A DNA stretch of 64,000 nucleotides from Flavobacteriales bacterium UBA6770 (GCA_905181875.1 CAJIZH010000002.1:1-64000); one strand, 5' to 3'; counted from the first letter of the stretch, positions 1 to 10,039 are shown. Numbers and translations: made by a program. The notes: generated from the letters alone by a model not told the origin.

Positions 1-19
1 ATAGATGGATTGGGTCGCG

Positions 20-702
20 TTAATCCTTCTCTACTCCAATAACCTTCTCAATAGCACCGATAATTGGCCCCGCTTTAGCGTAACCTTTACAAACCACATA
101 AAACTTACCTTCATGGTCGAGCAATAGAGCAGGGAAACCAGAAACACTCATCTGGGTGGCTAACTGAAAGTCTTTTTTTACTTCCATTTTTGCCCATTGA
201 CTGTCAAATGTGTTTTCAAATTCTTCAGAATCTACTTCATGTTTCTCCAATAAAGGAAGGTAAACCTTTACATCATTTGTGTTTTTGTTCTGCTCGTAAA
301 ACAGATGCTGAACTTCTTTAAAAAACTCAAATTCGGCATCTTTATTCAGCTCTCTCATCACTATTACTGCTCGCGCTGGTGGTTCGGTGTCGTAGACAAA
401 TGTTTTGTCTTCGATGATGCCATAGTTGAATGGCTGTTCACTTCGTTTTTCTACCGCCTCCCAATGCTCTTTCAACAAATCCCCAACGTCCGCCATCGTC
501 TCCGTATTATATGGCCTAAGCCCACCTATAACCAACTTGAAAGTGAAGCGATTCGAAATGCTCCTTTCACCTTTGCAATCTCAGGCGCGAAACCATAGCA
601 CCAGCTGCATAATGGGTCTCCAACGTAAATTATTTTCGTTTTTTGGGCTCTTGCGTTCATAGTAAAGATGACAATTAGGATTGAAATTAAGGCGATGCGC
701 AT
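20..702 (-). pseudogene. DsbA-family thiol-disulfide oxidoreductase, frameshifted
   Basis: Thioredoxin-fold DsbA-like protein in two frames. The first frame starts at 702 with a hydrophobic leader (MRIALISILIVIFT) followed by the active-site stretch GDPLCSWCYGFAPE, containing the CxxC (CSWC) redox pair. It runs into a stop near 525. The second frame is open from about 550 and carries the rest (KLVIGGLRPYNTE ... VSGFPALLLDHEGKFYV), including the cis-Pro-like SGFPA segment. A one-base deletion between about 540 and 570 explains the break; with it repaired the protein would be about 227 residues. A -7 box lies 6 bases before the ATG. Export to the periplasm is inferred from the leader. Gene decay or a sequence error are both possible. 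Confidence 0.75.
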
Positions 703-707
703 CTTTG

Positions 708-715
708 CAAAAGTA
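708..715 (-). promoter_or_regulatory. -7 box of the DsbA-like gene
   Basis: TACTTTTG on the minus strand matches the Bacteroidota TAnnTTTG element and lies only 6 bases before the ATG at 702, implying an almost leaderless transcript. It supports 702 as the start. Confidence 0.45.
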
Positions 716-801
716 GATTAGGAAAGGGGTTTGGCTTGTTTAATTTTTGACAATTATTTCACAGCAATTAACAGAATGAGCAAGAATCATAATTTTCCAA
801 T

Positions 802-941
802 CGTCATTCCCTACTTGATCGGAAACTCGAAGAAGGAGTTCAGCGCAGCTACTCTCTCTAATCGATTATAGGTTCCCGCCGGAGTTTCTCCCGTCATAAG
901 GCGGGCGCGAATGACGTAGTAGAGGGTTTCAGGGAATGACG
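802..941. repeat. Intergenic inverted repeat (CGTCATTCCCT / AGGGAATGACG)
   Basis: An exact 11-base inverted pair sits at 802-812 and 931-941. The interior has further GC-rich complementary stretches (CCCGCC near 877, GGCGGGCGCG near 900), so the whole 140 bases could fold into a branched structure. It lies between the DsbA-like gene and the FKBP operon. It looks like a dispersed palindromic intergenic element, with no coding content. Confidence 0.5.
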
Positions 942-955
942 GTGAACGGCTCAGT

Positions 956-1819
956 CTAATTTATCTGATACAGCTCCAACTCATAAATAACTGAAGTAAA
1001 AGCCGGAACCTGACCATTTGAAGAGCCCGTTTCGCCAAAAGCAAATGAAGAAGGTAAATACAATTTCACTTTATCTCCTTCATTCATCTTACTCAACGCA
1101 ATCTCGAAACCTCGAATAACCTGATCGGGTTTTCCCAACTGAAAATCGAGCATTTGCCCTCGTTTATAAGTATTATCAAACTCTTTTCCATTCAAGAAAT
1201 AGCCTTTGTAATTTATCCACACTGCATCGCCGGATTGTGCTCTTTTACCGTTTCCAAATCTTACTTTTTCAAAATAAATCCCATCAACATACAAACGAGT
1301 TGATACTTCTTCATTTTCCACAAAGTAGTCGTTTAAATCTCTTAGTTCTTGCAACTCCAAATCATCTTCCACTACCTGCATCTTATTTGCATTTTGTTCT
1401 TGCTCAGAGATCAGTTTCCACAGTTTTATGGAGAGCATTATTTCTCCTGGGTAATCTTTGATTTTGCCTTGTGTAAGCTTATCAAGATTCAACTTATCCC
1501 CAACTAAAGAAAACGTAGCTGAATCTCCTTCGTGCATAACACTAAACATCTTATTCCAAATGCTTTTAGTTGCTGATACATCAAATCGATGTATGGCTCC
1601 TGATTTAAGACTATTGCTATAAATTAGCTTTCCGGAAGACCCATAAACATCAAGCTGAGAATAGATTTTATCGCCTGATTTTGCTTTTTCATTTCCATCT
1701 CCAAGGGAGTGAATTTTGAAATATACATCCTCTTCCAATTTTGAAAACCCGTCTGTTAACTTGGAATCGCAGGAAACCAAAACAATTGAAAATAGTATTA
1801 TTAGAAGTCTTGTTTTCAT
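956..1819 (-). CDS. FKBP-type peptidyl-prolyl isomerase lipoprotein
   Basis: 287-residue lipoprotein with signal MKTRLLIILFSIVLVSC, the Cys being the expected lipidation site. The N-terminal 180 residues are a diverged first FKBP-like region (the GDSATFSL stretch resembles the FKBP core). The C-terminal 95 residues are a clear FKBP domain: YKGYFLNGKEFDNTY, FQLGKPDQVIRGFEIAL, MNEGDKVKLYLPSSFAFGE. The family catalyses proline cis-trans isomerisation and would act on proteins folding in the periplasm or at the outer membrane. The ATG overlaps the stop of the upstream FKBP gene by 4 bases, so the two are co-translated. Confidence 0.85.
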   Translation of the reverse strand: MKTRLLIILFSIVLVSCDSKLTDGFSKLEEDVYFKIHSLGDGNEKAKSGDKIYSQLDVYGSSGKLIYSNSLKSGAIHRFDVSATKSIWNKMFSVMHEGDSATFSLVGDKLNLDKLTQGKIKDYPGEIMLSIKLWKLISEQEQNANKMQVVEDDLELQELRDLNDYFVENEEVSTRLYVDGIYFEKVRFGNGKRAQSGDAVWINYKGYFLNGKEFDNTYKRGQMLDFQLGKPDQVIRGFEIALSKMNEGDKVKLYLPSSFAFGETGSSNGQVPAFTSVIYELELYQIN

Positions 1820-2361
1820 TCGTCAATAACTTGAATATCATAGATTAAGGTCGCATTCATTGGTATTTTGTTCATATCTCCAATAAGTCCATGTGCCAAA
1901 TGTGGTGGCAGAATCAGCCTGGCCTTCTCCCCTTTTTTCATGTACTTAATTCCCTCATGTAACCCACTCTCAACTTGATCAAAATCCACAGTAAACTGCT
2001 CAGATTGATCCCAACGTTTATAACAGGTGTCACCGGTAAGCAACAGAATATTATAGCGTACTTTCACTATATCTCGTTCTTTTACTGAATCTCCTTCCGA
2101 AGTTTCATAAACCCAATATTTCAATCCAGTTCCAGTAGATGAAACCGGCCAACGGTTTCGTTTAATGAAATGGTTTATTCTGCTGCGCTCTTCATTCATT
2201 AAGCGCTTATTCATCTTAAACAATTCTTCCTGGGTTGGATTGGGTTGTTTAATTGATTGATTCGATGAAGTAGTTTCTCCAGAGCTATCACCTTTGCAAG
2301 CATTCAATAACACTAGAGTCATTAATACTGAAAGAAAAAAATACAAATTCCGTGTAATCAT
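1816..2361 (-). CDS. GldI-like FKBP-type peptidyl-prolyl isomerase lipoprotein
   Basis: 181-residue lipoprotein (leader ending LLNAC) with one FKBP domain over residues 80-180 (GDSVKERDIVKVRYNILLL, GLHEGIKYMKKGEKARLILP, LAHGLIGD). Length, lipobox and domain layout match GldI, the FKBP lipoprotein needed for gliding in Flavobacterium. I use the name only as a likeness because the window has no other gld genes. It is first in a two-gene operon with the following FKBP gene. A -7 box (TAACTTTG) precedes it. Confidence 0.8.
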   Translation of the reverse strand: MITRNLYFFLSVLMTLVLLNACKGDSSGETTSSNQSIKQPNPTQEELFKMNKRLMNEERSRINHFIKRNRWPVSSTGTGLKYWVYETSEGDSVKERDIVKVRYNILLLTGDTCYKRWDQSEQFTVDFDQVESGLHEGIKYMKKGEKARLILPPHLAHGLIGDMNKIPMNATLIYDIQVIDE

Positions 2362-2381
2362 AAGTTTTATAATACTTTTTA

Positions 2382-2389
2382 CAAAGTTA
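2382..2389 (-). promoter_or_regulatory. -7 box of the FKBP operon
   Basis: TAACTTTG on the minus strand, 20 bases before the GldI-like ATG. It overlaps the oppositely oriented box at 2388 by two bases. Confidence 0.5.
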
Positions 2390-2395
2390 GCTTTG
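2388..2395 (+). promoter_or_regulatory. -7 box of the TonB_C gene
   Basis: TAGCTTTG matches TAnnTTTG and lies 37 bases before the ATG at 2433. It is back to back with the minus-strand box for the FKBP operon. Confidence 0.5.
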
Positions 2396-2432
2396 CAGTA
2401 GTTTTAACCCATCAAATAAAAAATCACTTGTT

Positions 2433-3257
2433 ATGACTAAGTTGTTAATTGCCATTATATTCATTTGCACATTAGTCCAAGGCCTGGCTCAAAACGTTTA
2501 TTATAGGCCCTTCAGTAAAGATTATAATGAATCTGTAGGTGGAATGAAAGATGTTCAACTAATGGTTTCTAAAGAGTTTCAATATCCTGTAAAAATGGTA
2601 AAACAAGCATTAGAAGGTGAAGTAAAGCTTTCGTTTCAGTTGAATCGTAAAGGAGTTGCAACTGATTTGAAAGTTGTTTCGAGTACCACTCTCGAAATGG
2701 CTAAAGAAGCTACTCGATTATTCAAGAAAATACAATGGACAAAATCGGAGTACCGCCCGACACATATGACATTTAGAGATGAATTTATAGTAGAATTTAG
2801 TCTTAAAAAATGGGTTAAGCTATATAACAAAAGAGGCTATAAATACATTGATTATCCAGTTATGCCAATCGATACAAGCGAAAAAATCTACTTTTTTAAA
2901 GCGGTTAAAACTAAACCCATTCCCGCATTTGAAGCTGAGGAATACAATAGTTTCAACCATTACATTTCTCGAAAAATGCGCTATCCAGAAACAGCCCAAA
3001 AACTAAATTTAAAAGGAACTGTTCTGATTGCCTTCGTTATTGAACCAAGCGGTCAGATAAGTAATATAGAAGTCCGAAAAGCAATGAACGGTGGTTGCAC
3101 TCAAGAGGCAATGCGATTGGTAAAAGAAGTGACTTGGATTCCCGGTCAGCAAGAAGGTACAGCGGTAAGAACTCAAATGATCACTTCAATTGGATTTGGA
3201 ATGAGTTCCGATGCTTTTTACGAAACCTTCAACCAAGGAAGTCAAGGGGCAAATTGA
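2433..3257 (+). CDS. Secreted protein with two TonB C-terminal-like domains
   Basis: 274 residues with a cleavable signal peptide (MTKLLIAIIFICTLVQGLAQ). Two TonB_C-like modules are visible. One is at about residues 45-125 (QALEGEVKLSFQLNRKGVATDLKVV, with the typical V.F.ln..G...dv.v pattern). The second is at about 178-256 (YPETAQKLNLKGTVLIAFVI, PSGQISNIEVRKAMNGGCTQEAMRLVKE). There is no N-terminal membrane anchor or proline-rich linker, so it is not a classical energy transducer. Such free TonB_C proteins are common in Bacteroidota and their partners are unknown. Monocistronic. Confidence 0.75.
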   Translation: MTKLLIAIIFICTLVQGLAQNVYYRPFSKDYNESVGGMKDVQLMVSKEFQYPVKMVKQALEGEVKLSFQLNRKGVATDLKVVSSTTLEMAKEATRLFKKIQWTKSEYRPTHMTFRDEFIVEFSLKKWVKLYNKRGYKYIDYPVMPIDTSEKIYFFKAVKTKPIPAFEAEEYNSFNHYISRKMRYPETAQKLNLKGTVLIAFVIEPSGQISNIEVRKAMNGGCTQEAMRLVKEVTWIPGQQEGTAVRTQMITSIGFGMSSDAFYETFNQGSQGAN

Positions 3258-3681
3258 TAAAACGACTTTTGGTAAAGTGCTATTAGAGTTTTGAATTCTA
3301 GACCATTCTATTTTCCTCGTTTAGTTCAGCAATATCACTGCTGTGTATTGCCGAATATTATGCAACTGTATCAGTTTTGATTATCATGCTTTCTATGGAT
3401 AAATCTGGAAAGCCAGTTTTATCTATTCTAACTATTATGTTCACTAGCTAATTTATGACTCAGCATCTAAACGTTTACTTAAACCTATATTTATGGGAAA
3501 AATGCATAGTAAACAGCTGCTCTAGCAAGGTCTTGTAATTAATACTAGTTTACATATTTTAATAAACGAACAATAAGCTCCACGCTAAAAAACAAAAAAA
3601 CCGAAACGGCCATGTAATTGTGGAATAAAATCAATACTTTCACTGATATAAATTTAATACTAAAAGCAAAAATATATAAGC
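3258..3681. other. Intergenic stretch, nothing recognised
   Basis: About 420 AT-rich bases with stop codons in all frames. I see no RNA gene, hairpin terminator or protein remnant I can name. Confidence 0.5.
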
Positions 3682-3867
3682 ATGCTTAAAAAATTCACAA
3701 CTGCGGACAAACTCCTTTTTGTTGCTGCTCTTTTATCATTAGTGTTTTCTGAACTACTCTACTTTCAAGGGGAAAAAGCAGATGGAACTTTTATTGGACT
3801 TTGGGTCCCTTCAATATTAGCATTTGGAATTTATTTAAAACTAATTAATAACTCAAAAAATGATTGA
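3682..3867 (+). CDS. Small two-helix membrane protein
   Basis: 61 residues with two predicted membrane helices (LLFVAALLSLVFSELLYF and GLWVPSILAFGIYLKLI) joined by a short charged loop, and a lysine/asparagine-rich tail. Function unknown. It is supported as a gene by its compact helix-loop-helix composition and by the second tiny membrane ORF that overlaps its stop codon, which suggests translational coupling. Confidence 0.55.
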   Translation: MLKKFTTADKLLFVAALLSLVFSELLYFQGEKADGTFIGLWVPSILAFGIYLKLINNSKND

Positions 3868-3949
3868 TATAATTCCATATTTCGCAGGGCTAATAACTCT
3901 ACTTTTTGGCTTTGGATTTTACTTAGCAATCAGAGTAACTAAAAAGTAA
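3860..3949 (+). CDS. 29-residue single-helix membrane protein
   Basis: The ATG at 3860 overlaps the last 8 bases of the preceding small gene. It encodes MIDIIPYFAGLITLLFGFG then FYLAIRVTKK: one membrane helix capped by basic residues, ending in TAA. No known family is assigned. The overlap and the matching membrane character suggest a two-subunit small membrane complex, but this is inference from layout and composition only. Confidence 0.4.
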   Translation: MIDIIPYFAGLITLLFGFGFYLAIRVTKK

Positions 3950-4435
3950 AATAGACCAGTATTTTTTAATCTTCAGTCATTAAACCTACTTCGAATAGAC
4001 TCGATTCTGTCCCTATTGATATTAGCCTAAAATGATCTTGAGAAATTTATGACTTTAATAATTACAGAGTCTGATTGTAAAATCATCGCAAAAAATACTA
4101 ATGACCTATAAAAGCTTTAAATATTAGGTTATTAAGCAACTGAAAGTCTTAATCAATATGATCAGTGGTAAAGGTTTACTTAAGATTATTTGTATTTAAG
4201 TAGGTTCTTTAAATTGTTCAAATTTTAGTAAGAAGGCAATTACCTTACTCCTACTTTAGTTGGGAAAACATCTTTAAGCTTTTTTTAAATATAATCATCG
4301 AAATAGTTTTTAGAGTGCCATTTAACTGTTAAATAAGAAAATACTATTGAACTTGGCTACAGATTATAACTACATCAATTATACGAGTTGAAATTCATTA
4401 ATTTGTCGATTAAATAGCTCAATTAATTTTCACCA
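3950..4435. other. Intergenic stretch, nothing recognised
   Basis: About 490 AT-rich bases before the PepSY gene. No open frame of interest, structured RNA or repeat was found by eye. Confidence 0.5.
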
Positions 4436-4945
4436 ATGGCAAATAAGACACCTCAAAAAATGCGAACAATCCATCGCTATTTGGGTTTTACTTTAACCGG
4501 AATAATGGCCATTTACGCCATCAGTGGTATCGTACTTATTTTTCGCGATTCGGATACCTTTAAACAAGAAAAACTAATATCCAAACAACTAACGCCCAAT
4601 GCTCCTCCTAAAGTACTGGGTAAGCTGCTAGATATCCAGCGACTAAAAATTGAAAAAGAAGACAACAACAATATCTATTTTAAGGATGGTGTATATAACA
4701 AAAAGACCGGTGTAGCTGATTATACGGTTAAGTCGCTTCCTTTTATTTTAGATAAGTTGACTCATTTTCATAAGGCCAAATCTGGACAGCCACTCTTCTT
4801 CTTTAACATCTTGTTTGGACTCTCTTTGCTCTTCTTTGTAATCTCAGCTTTTTGGATGTATACACCGAGTAGCTCTATCTTTAAAAAAGGCATGTACTTC
4901 ATGCTTGGAGGAATGACATTAGCCTTGGTCTTGTTATTTGTTTGA
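4436..4945 (+). CDS. PepSY-associated transmembrane protein
   Basis: 169 residues. An N-terminal helix (YLGFTLTGIMAIYAISGIVLIF) preceded by RTIHRYLGF is the typical start of PepSY-TM proteins. There is an extracytoplasmic stretch of about 75 residues, then two helices (FFFNILFGLSLLFFVISAFWMY and YFMLGGMTLALVLLFV). PepSY-TM proteins are often flavin-free relatives of reductase membrane subunits near iron uptake genes, but no iron gene is adjacent here. Monocistronic; substrate unknown. Confidence 0.7.
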   Translation: MANKTPQKMRTIHRYLGFTLTGIMAIYAISGIVLIFRDSDTFKQEKLISKQLTPNAPPKVLGKLLDIQRLKIEKEDNNNIYFKDGVYNKKTGVADYTVKSLPFILDKLTHFHKAKSGQPLFFFNILFGLSLLFFVISAFWMYTPSSSIFKKGMYFMLGGMTLALVLLFV

Positions 4946-5021
4946 TATTAATAAATAGGTTATTCTTTGTATTTGTCCCGCAGTTAAACTTAACTCTGTT
5001 TTATGAAAGAACTAATTGAAC

Positions 5022-5503
5022 CTAGTTTTTTATAAAACGAATTACCTGTTGGTCTGCTGCCAAGTGCAATTGCAACAAATACAGACCAGTTTCTAAAGAT
5101 CGAACAGCAATACTATTTTTCTCAATACCAATGTGTCCTTCTTTGTAAATCTTGCATTGAATATCATAAATCTTAAAAGTAGAATTCTGTAGAATCCTAC
5201 TTTTTAAATTCAAATTGTCTATTACAGGATTGGGATAAATACTCAATCTTTCATCTATCGGTTACGGTTGGTATATTCCGTTTCGTTTCTGATGTAAGGC
5301 TTAATTCGAGTAATTGATTGATTTCTTACCCATAAAGGATAAGCACCTTCATAACTTTCAACAAATTCAACTGAATAATCAAAGTAAACTTTAAACAACC
5401 AAATTTTCCTGTAAAGATAACCTGCAGGACAAACGTTTCTTCCAATTGAAAATACAAGTTCGACATGATCATGGTGTATTGAATCCAAAATATTATCACC
5501 ATC
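5022..5503 (-). pseudogene. Remnant of a T9SS-secreted protein
   Basis: The 3' part (5022-5246) is a T9SS type A sorting domain: LSIYPNPVIDNLNL, a central strand region, then LETGLYLLQLHLAADQQVIRF. The 5' part (5255-5503) is in another frame and encodes about 80 residues of an unidentified secreted domain ending ETEYTNRNR. A one-base deletion near 5255 joins them. Upstream the frame closes at a TGA (5504-5506), directly next to a palindromic repeat, and no signal peptide remains. This is therefore a 5'-truncated, frameshifted remnant. Confidence 0.6.
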
Positions 5504-5519
5504 TCAACTTTCGGGTAGG

Positions 5520-5577
5520 TTTCAGCATCTCAGTTAGAGCTAATATTGAAAGATGCTGAAATAAATTGAGCATGACG
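5520..5577. repeat. Palindromic intergenic repeat, copy 1
   Basis: Left arm TTTCAGCATCT (5520-5530) pairs exactly with AGATGCTGAAA (5551-5561). The right part, GATGCTGAAATAAATTGAG then CATGACG, is a near-palindrome itself. It shares its core with the copies at about 7000 and 47552. Confidence 0.6.
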
Positions 5578-5625
5578 ATAAGAGGGTGAAACAGCGAAAG
5601 ATTGTGAAGGCCTGGCTGTAAAAAC

Positions 5626-5653
5626 AAAAAGCCCCGATTAATCGGGGCTTTTT
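5626..5653 (-). terminator. Rho-independent terminator of the thiolase gene
   Basis: A perfect palindrome: AAAAAGCCCCGATT followed by AATCGGGGCTTTTT. With the A and T tracts it can terminate in both directions. It lies 23 bases past the thiolase stop. Confidence 0.85.
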
Positions 5654-5675
5654 CAAATCAATATGTTTTGTAATA

Positions 5676-6935
<1,260 letters not shown>

Positions 6936-6999
6936 TCAAAGTCCACTCAAACGGATTTGTTCGTAGCAAGAGATGATAGTATACATTAACCTACTCACG

Positions 7000-7074
7000 T
7001 CATTCTGAAATTATTTCAGAATCTCATTTCATAACTTACCACAAGAGATGCTGAAATAAATTCAGCATCACACA
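7000..7074. repeat. Palindromic intergenic repeat, copies 2a and 2b in opposite orientation
   Basis: CGTCATTCTGAAATTATTTC with AGAATCTC (7000-7027) is an approximate reverse complement of GAGATGCTGAAATAAATTC with AGCATCAC (7046-7073). Each half is itself palindromic (ATGCTGAA / TTCAGCAT), and the two halves face each other across about 18 bases. It shares its core with the copies near 5520 and 47552. Confidence 0.6.
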
Positions 7075-7091
7075 TTAATTCATAAAACTCA

Positions 7092-8150
7092 TCATTGATA
7101 AACTACTACATCCTGCGGAATCACCCCCGTTTCAAAATCGTACAATAATTGACCAGAAGAACTTAAAACGTAAGCAATCCCCTTCTTGCTGTAATCCTTA
7201 GCGTCTGTCACAATAACATTTCCAGATAGAGCATCTATCCCTAACCCATAAAAATTAGCGCCTTCCTGTTTGAATATTTCGATTGGGGTTGTGGTTGGTG
7301 CTATTTCACTCAAATCAACAGGAAATGAATAAACCGCTCGATTGATAAAATACAGTCTTTGATTGGTGACATTGTAATTCAATCGTGTTGGCGAATGTTC
7401 AATGTCCTCGAACTCATAATAAAAAGTTACTGCAAATGAAATTGGATCGATTCTAAGCAGACGAGCCTTTTCTCTATCCCTTGGATTAAAACCACCATCA
7501 CACAACACCCAAAGCATACCGTCGCTGTCTATAACGATACTTTGTGGCTGCTTTCCTACTGCAATTGACTTTACTCTATCGCCTTCGAGTGAATAGACAT
7601 CAATGGTATTTTCATTGACGTTACAAGCAAAAACATGGTTATCCGTTTCCACCAATTCCTCTAGCCAATTGGAAGCCTCCAAGATTTTAGTGATTTTCAA
7701 GTTGGTTGTATCGAGAACGAAAATGTCTTTTTTGTTGAGTGAGGTCACCCACAACTCGCCTTTTGAAGTAATAAGTCCATACCGAGGGCTTTGGACGGAA
7801 GCTCTAGTTTGCGCCTTCAAACTTGGCATTGAAACTTTAATGACCTCATTAGAATTATTGACAAAAAGGTATCCTGTTTTTCCATCAATCAATAAGGATT
7901 GAGCTACATCTCCTAACGCATTTTCATTGGCTTGTTTAAAGGCAGTTTGACGGGTTGTTGCTGTTTCAATTTCGTAGTCCGTTATCGATGCATTTGAAAA
8001 GGTGAAATTCCCTTCATTGATAATTAGTACATGGGTTGCATTGGTGTCAACTTCAGAAACCACTTCCTCTAAGTATTGAGGATCAAAAGGTTTGTCCTTT
8101 TTGCAAGAAAAAATCAAAAGTGCTACTATAAGTAAAATCCACAACCTCAT
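7092..8150 (-). CDS. DUF5074-type beta-propeller lipoprotein, BtuG-like
   Basis: 352-residue lipoprotein (MRLWILLIVALLIFSC) with a YncE/YVTN-like propeller: repeats such as TGYLFVNNSNEVIKVSMPSL, GELWVTSLNKKDIFVLDT and VGKQPQSIVIDSDGMLWVLCDGG. It is last in the cobalamin-riboswitch operon, its ATG overlapping the TonB receptor stop by 4 bases. In Bacteroides thetaiotaomicron, BtuG surface propeller lipoproteins bind B12 with very high affinity and hand it to BtuB. By operon position and fold this is the likely counterpart. B12 binding itself is inferred. Confidence 0.8.
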   Translation of the reverse strand: MRLWILLIVALLIFSCKKDKPFDPQYLEEVVSEVDTNATHVLIINEGNFTFSNASITDYEIETATTRQTAFKQANENALGDVAQSLLIDGKTGYLFVNNSNEVIKVSMPSLKAQTRASVQSPRYGLITSKGELWVTSLNKKDIFVLDTTNLKITKILEASNWLEELVETDNHVFACNVNENTIDVYSLEGDRVKSIAVGKQPQSIVIDSDGMLWVLCDGGFNPRDREKARLLRIDPISFAVTFYYEFEDIEHSPTRLNYNVTNQRLYFINRAVYSFPVDLSEIAPTTTPIEIFKQEGANFYGLGIDALSGNVIVTDAKDYSKKGIAYVLSSSGQLLYDFETGVIPQDVVVYQ

Positions 8151-10039
8151 GATTTAATGAATTTTATATTAACGATAAAGTAACGATTTGGCATTGGTCG
8201 ATTTGCAACTTCTTGATAAGGTTCGTTGTATAAATTCTCCACCTGAAAGCCCAAAATCAAACGTCCTTCTTTGCCTGTATTCAAGGTGTAATTCACTCCT
8301 GCAGTTGCATTAAAAAACGAAGGCAAATAGGCAGTATTAAAGTTATTCAAAAAGCGTTTTTCAGTAAAGCGATGGCCATAAGTAATTCCAACACTCCGCC
8401 ATTCCAATAGACCTTGCATTGACACTCTTTGCGCTGGAATATAGGCCAATTGATTACCTGCACTATCCACAGCAGAATTGTAGCTATAATTCAAAACAAC
8501 GTTGCTTTTAACCGCATTCCACAACAACTTTTTATAGGAGATAGACGACTCGATTCCAGTATTTGTAACACTTGACACATTACTAGCGATCCATACTCCG
8601 CTCAACTGAGGTTGCCACAAAATCCGATTTTCTATGCTGCTTAAAAAACCAGTAATACTATAATTGAAACCTGTATCTCTTTCCGAACTTAGACTAAATT
8701 CACCAGTCCACCCCTTTTCTGGCTTTAAGTCAGGATTTCCTCCCACACTCCAATACAAATCATTTAAAGAAGGTGCCATCGCATGATATGCTCCATTTCC
8801 TTTAACTACCAACCAAGATTTATTTGACTTCCATCTCGCTCCCAAAGAAGGCAATACAGGAAGAAAATTATCGTCAATTACTTGTGTTTTGATTAGCCCA
8901 TGAAATAACCATTGTTTCCATTCGTAGCTCGCCTGCTGAATGTGCTGCAAGTCTATTTGCTGCTGCCAACCATTATACTCAGGGTGATTTGCAAAAGAGT
9001 GATTGTAAAGCACTGCATTTTCCATTTTCAGTTTTTGAAACAACCAATACTTTACTCTAAATTGAGCAAAAACACTGCGCTCCGATCCAATATCATTAAT
9101 CCCTATTGCATCATTTTGGTATTGTAATTCACTGGCTTTAAACCCTACAACGGCCTTTATCTCTGTTGTTCCAAATTGCTTGGAATAATTTAGGTTTGAT
9201 AAGAGTGTTTTGTCTTTTTGCGTCTCAGCAACTACTTTCTGATAAGTCAAGTGCGGTAATCGGCGTTCTCCCAACTGCAGAAAGGAATTCCACTTTAAAA
9301 CTCCATTTTTCTTCAATTTCCACGCAAATTTCTGCTGTCCAGATAACACCTGGTTCTCCGCTCCAAGCATTCTTTGTTTCACCACCTCTTGCCCAGTTGG
9401 GTTTTGAAAGGAGAATTCATTTGACCCGTATTGTGCCGTAAAGTGGGTTGAAGAAACAAATTGTCCGCTAGAACGACGATACATCAATCCTGTAGAAGCA
9501 TTGTTTACAGTTGAAATTGCCTGCTCAAATTTCAGTGTTTCACCTTTTTTAAACTCAGGATTAGCGTTGAATTTCAAGGTTCCACCTAGCCCACCAGACC
9601 CATTTATCATTCCAGCAGCACCATACTGTATCGACACTTCTTCGGCCATAAACGTAGGAAATAATCCGCCGTCGAATGTTTTGTTCATTGCACTAGTAAC
9701 GGGCATGTCTTCCCAAAAAACGGCAGTATGCCTGGAACTATAACCCCGAAAAGAAATCGAACTCAGCGCTCCCGAGCCATAATCCCGGACGTATAAATTG
9801 GTTTGATATTTCAGAATTTGATCAATGGAAAAGGCTGGCATTGCTTGAATCAAACTGGTATCCAATACCACATTCTTAAATACCGGATCAGGTTTAATCT
9901 GCCCCAACACCTCAAATTCATTCAGGCTGGAAGATATAACGGTATCGTTTTGCGCAAAGAGAACTGTGTGACTGCCGAAAAGCAAACCAACACAAAGCGT
10001 TGCCTTGCTCAGGCTATTGCAAGACCAATTTTGAAACAA
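8147..10039 (-). CDS. TonB-dependent outer-membrane receptor, BtuB-like (cobalamin)
   Basis: 630 residues. There is a signal region ending LFAQND, then a plug domain at about residues 40-150 (PAFSIDQILKYQTNLYVRDYGSGALSSISFRG, EVSIQYGAAGMINGSGGLGGTL), then a beta-barrel ending in an aromatic-rich strand (RYFIVNIKFIKS). It imports a substrate using TonB energy. Substrate assignment to vitamin B12 rests on the cobalamin riboswitch at the head of the operon and the BtuG-like neighbour. The only in-frame start near the signal peptide is TTG, lying 26 bases inside the previous gene. Confidence 0.88.
   Translation of the reverse strand: MFQNWSCNSLSKATLCVGLLFGSHTVLFAQNDTVISSSLNEFEVLGQIKPDPVFKNVVLDTSLIQAMPAFSIDQILKYQTNLYVRDYGSGALSSISFRGYSSRHTAVFWEDMPVTSAMNKTFDGGLFPTFMAEEVSIQYGAAGMINGSGGLGGTLKFNANPEFKKGETLKFEQAISTVNNASTGLMYRRSSGQFVSSTHFTAQYGSNEFSFQNPTGQEVVKQRMLGAENQVLSGQQKFAWKLKKNGVLKWNSFLQLGERRLPHLTYQKVVAETQKDKTLLSNLNYSKQFGTTEIKAVVGFKASELQYQNDAIGINDIGSERSVFAQFRVKYWLFQKLKMENAVLYNHSFANHPEYNGWQQQIDLQHIQQASYEWKQWLFHGLIKTQVIDDNFLPVLPSLGARWKSNKSWLVVKGNGAYHAMAPSLNDLYWSVGGNPDLKPEKGWTGEFSLSSERDTGFNYSITGFLSSIENRILWQPQLSGVWIASNVSSVTNTGIESSISYKKLLWNAVKSNVVLNYSYNSAVDSAGNQLAYIPAQRVSMQGLLEWRSVGITYGHRFTEKRFLNNFNTAYLPSFFNATAGVNYTLNTGKEGRLILGFQVENLYNEPYQEVANRPMPNRYFIVNIKFIKS

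Noticed and set aside
8912..9743. Plus-strand open frames opposite the TonB receptor
   Set aside because: Antisense shadows of a well-supported gene; no homology or promoter support.
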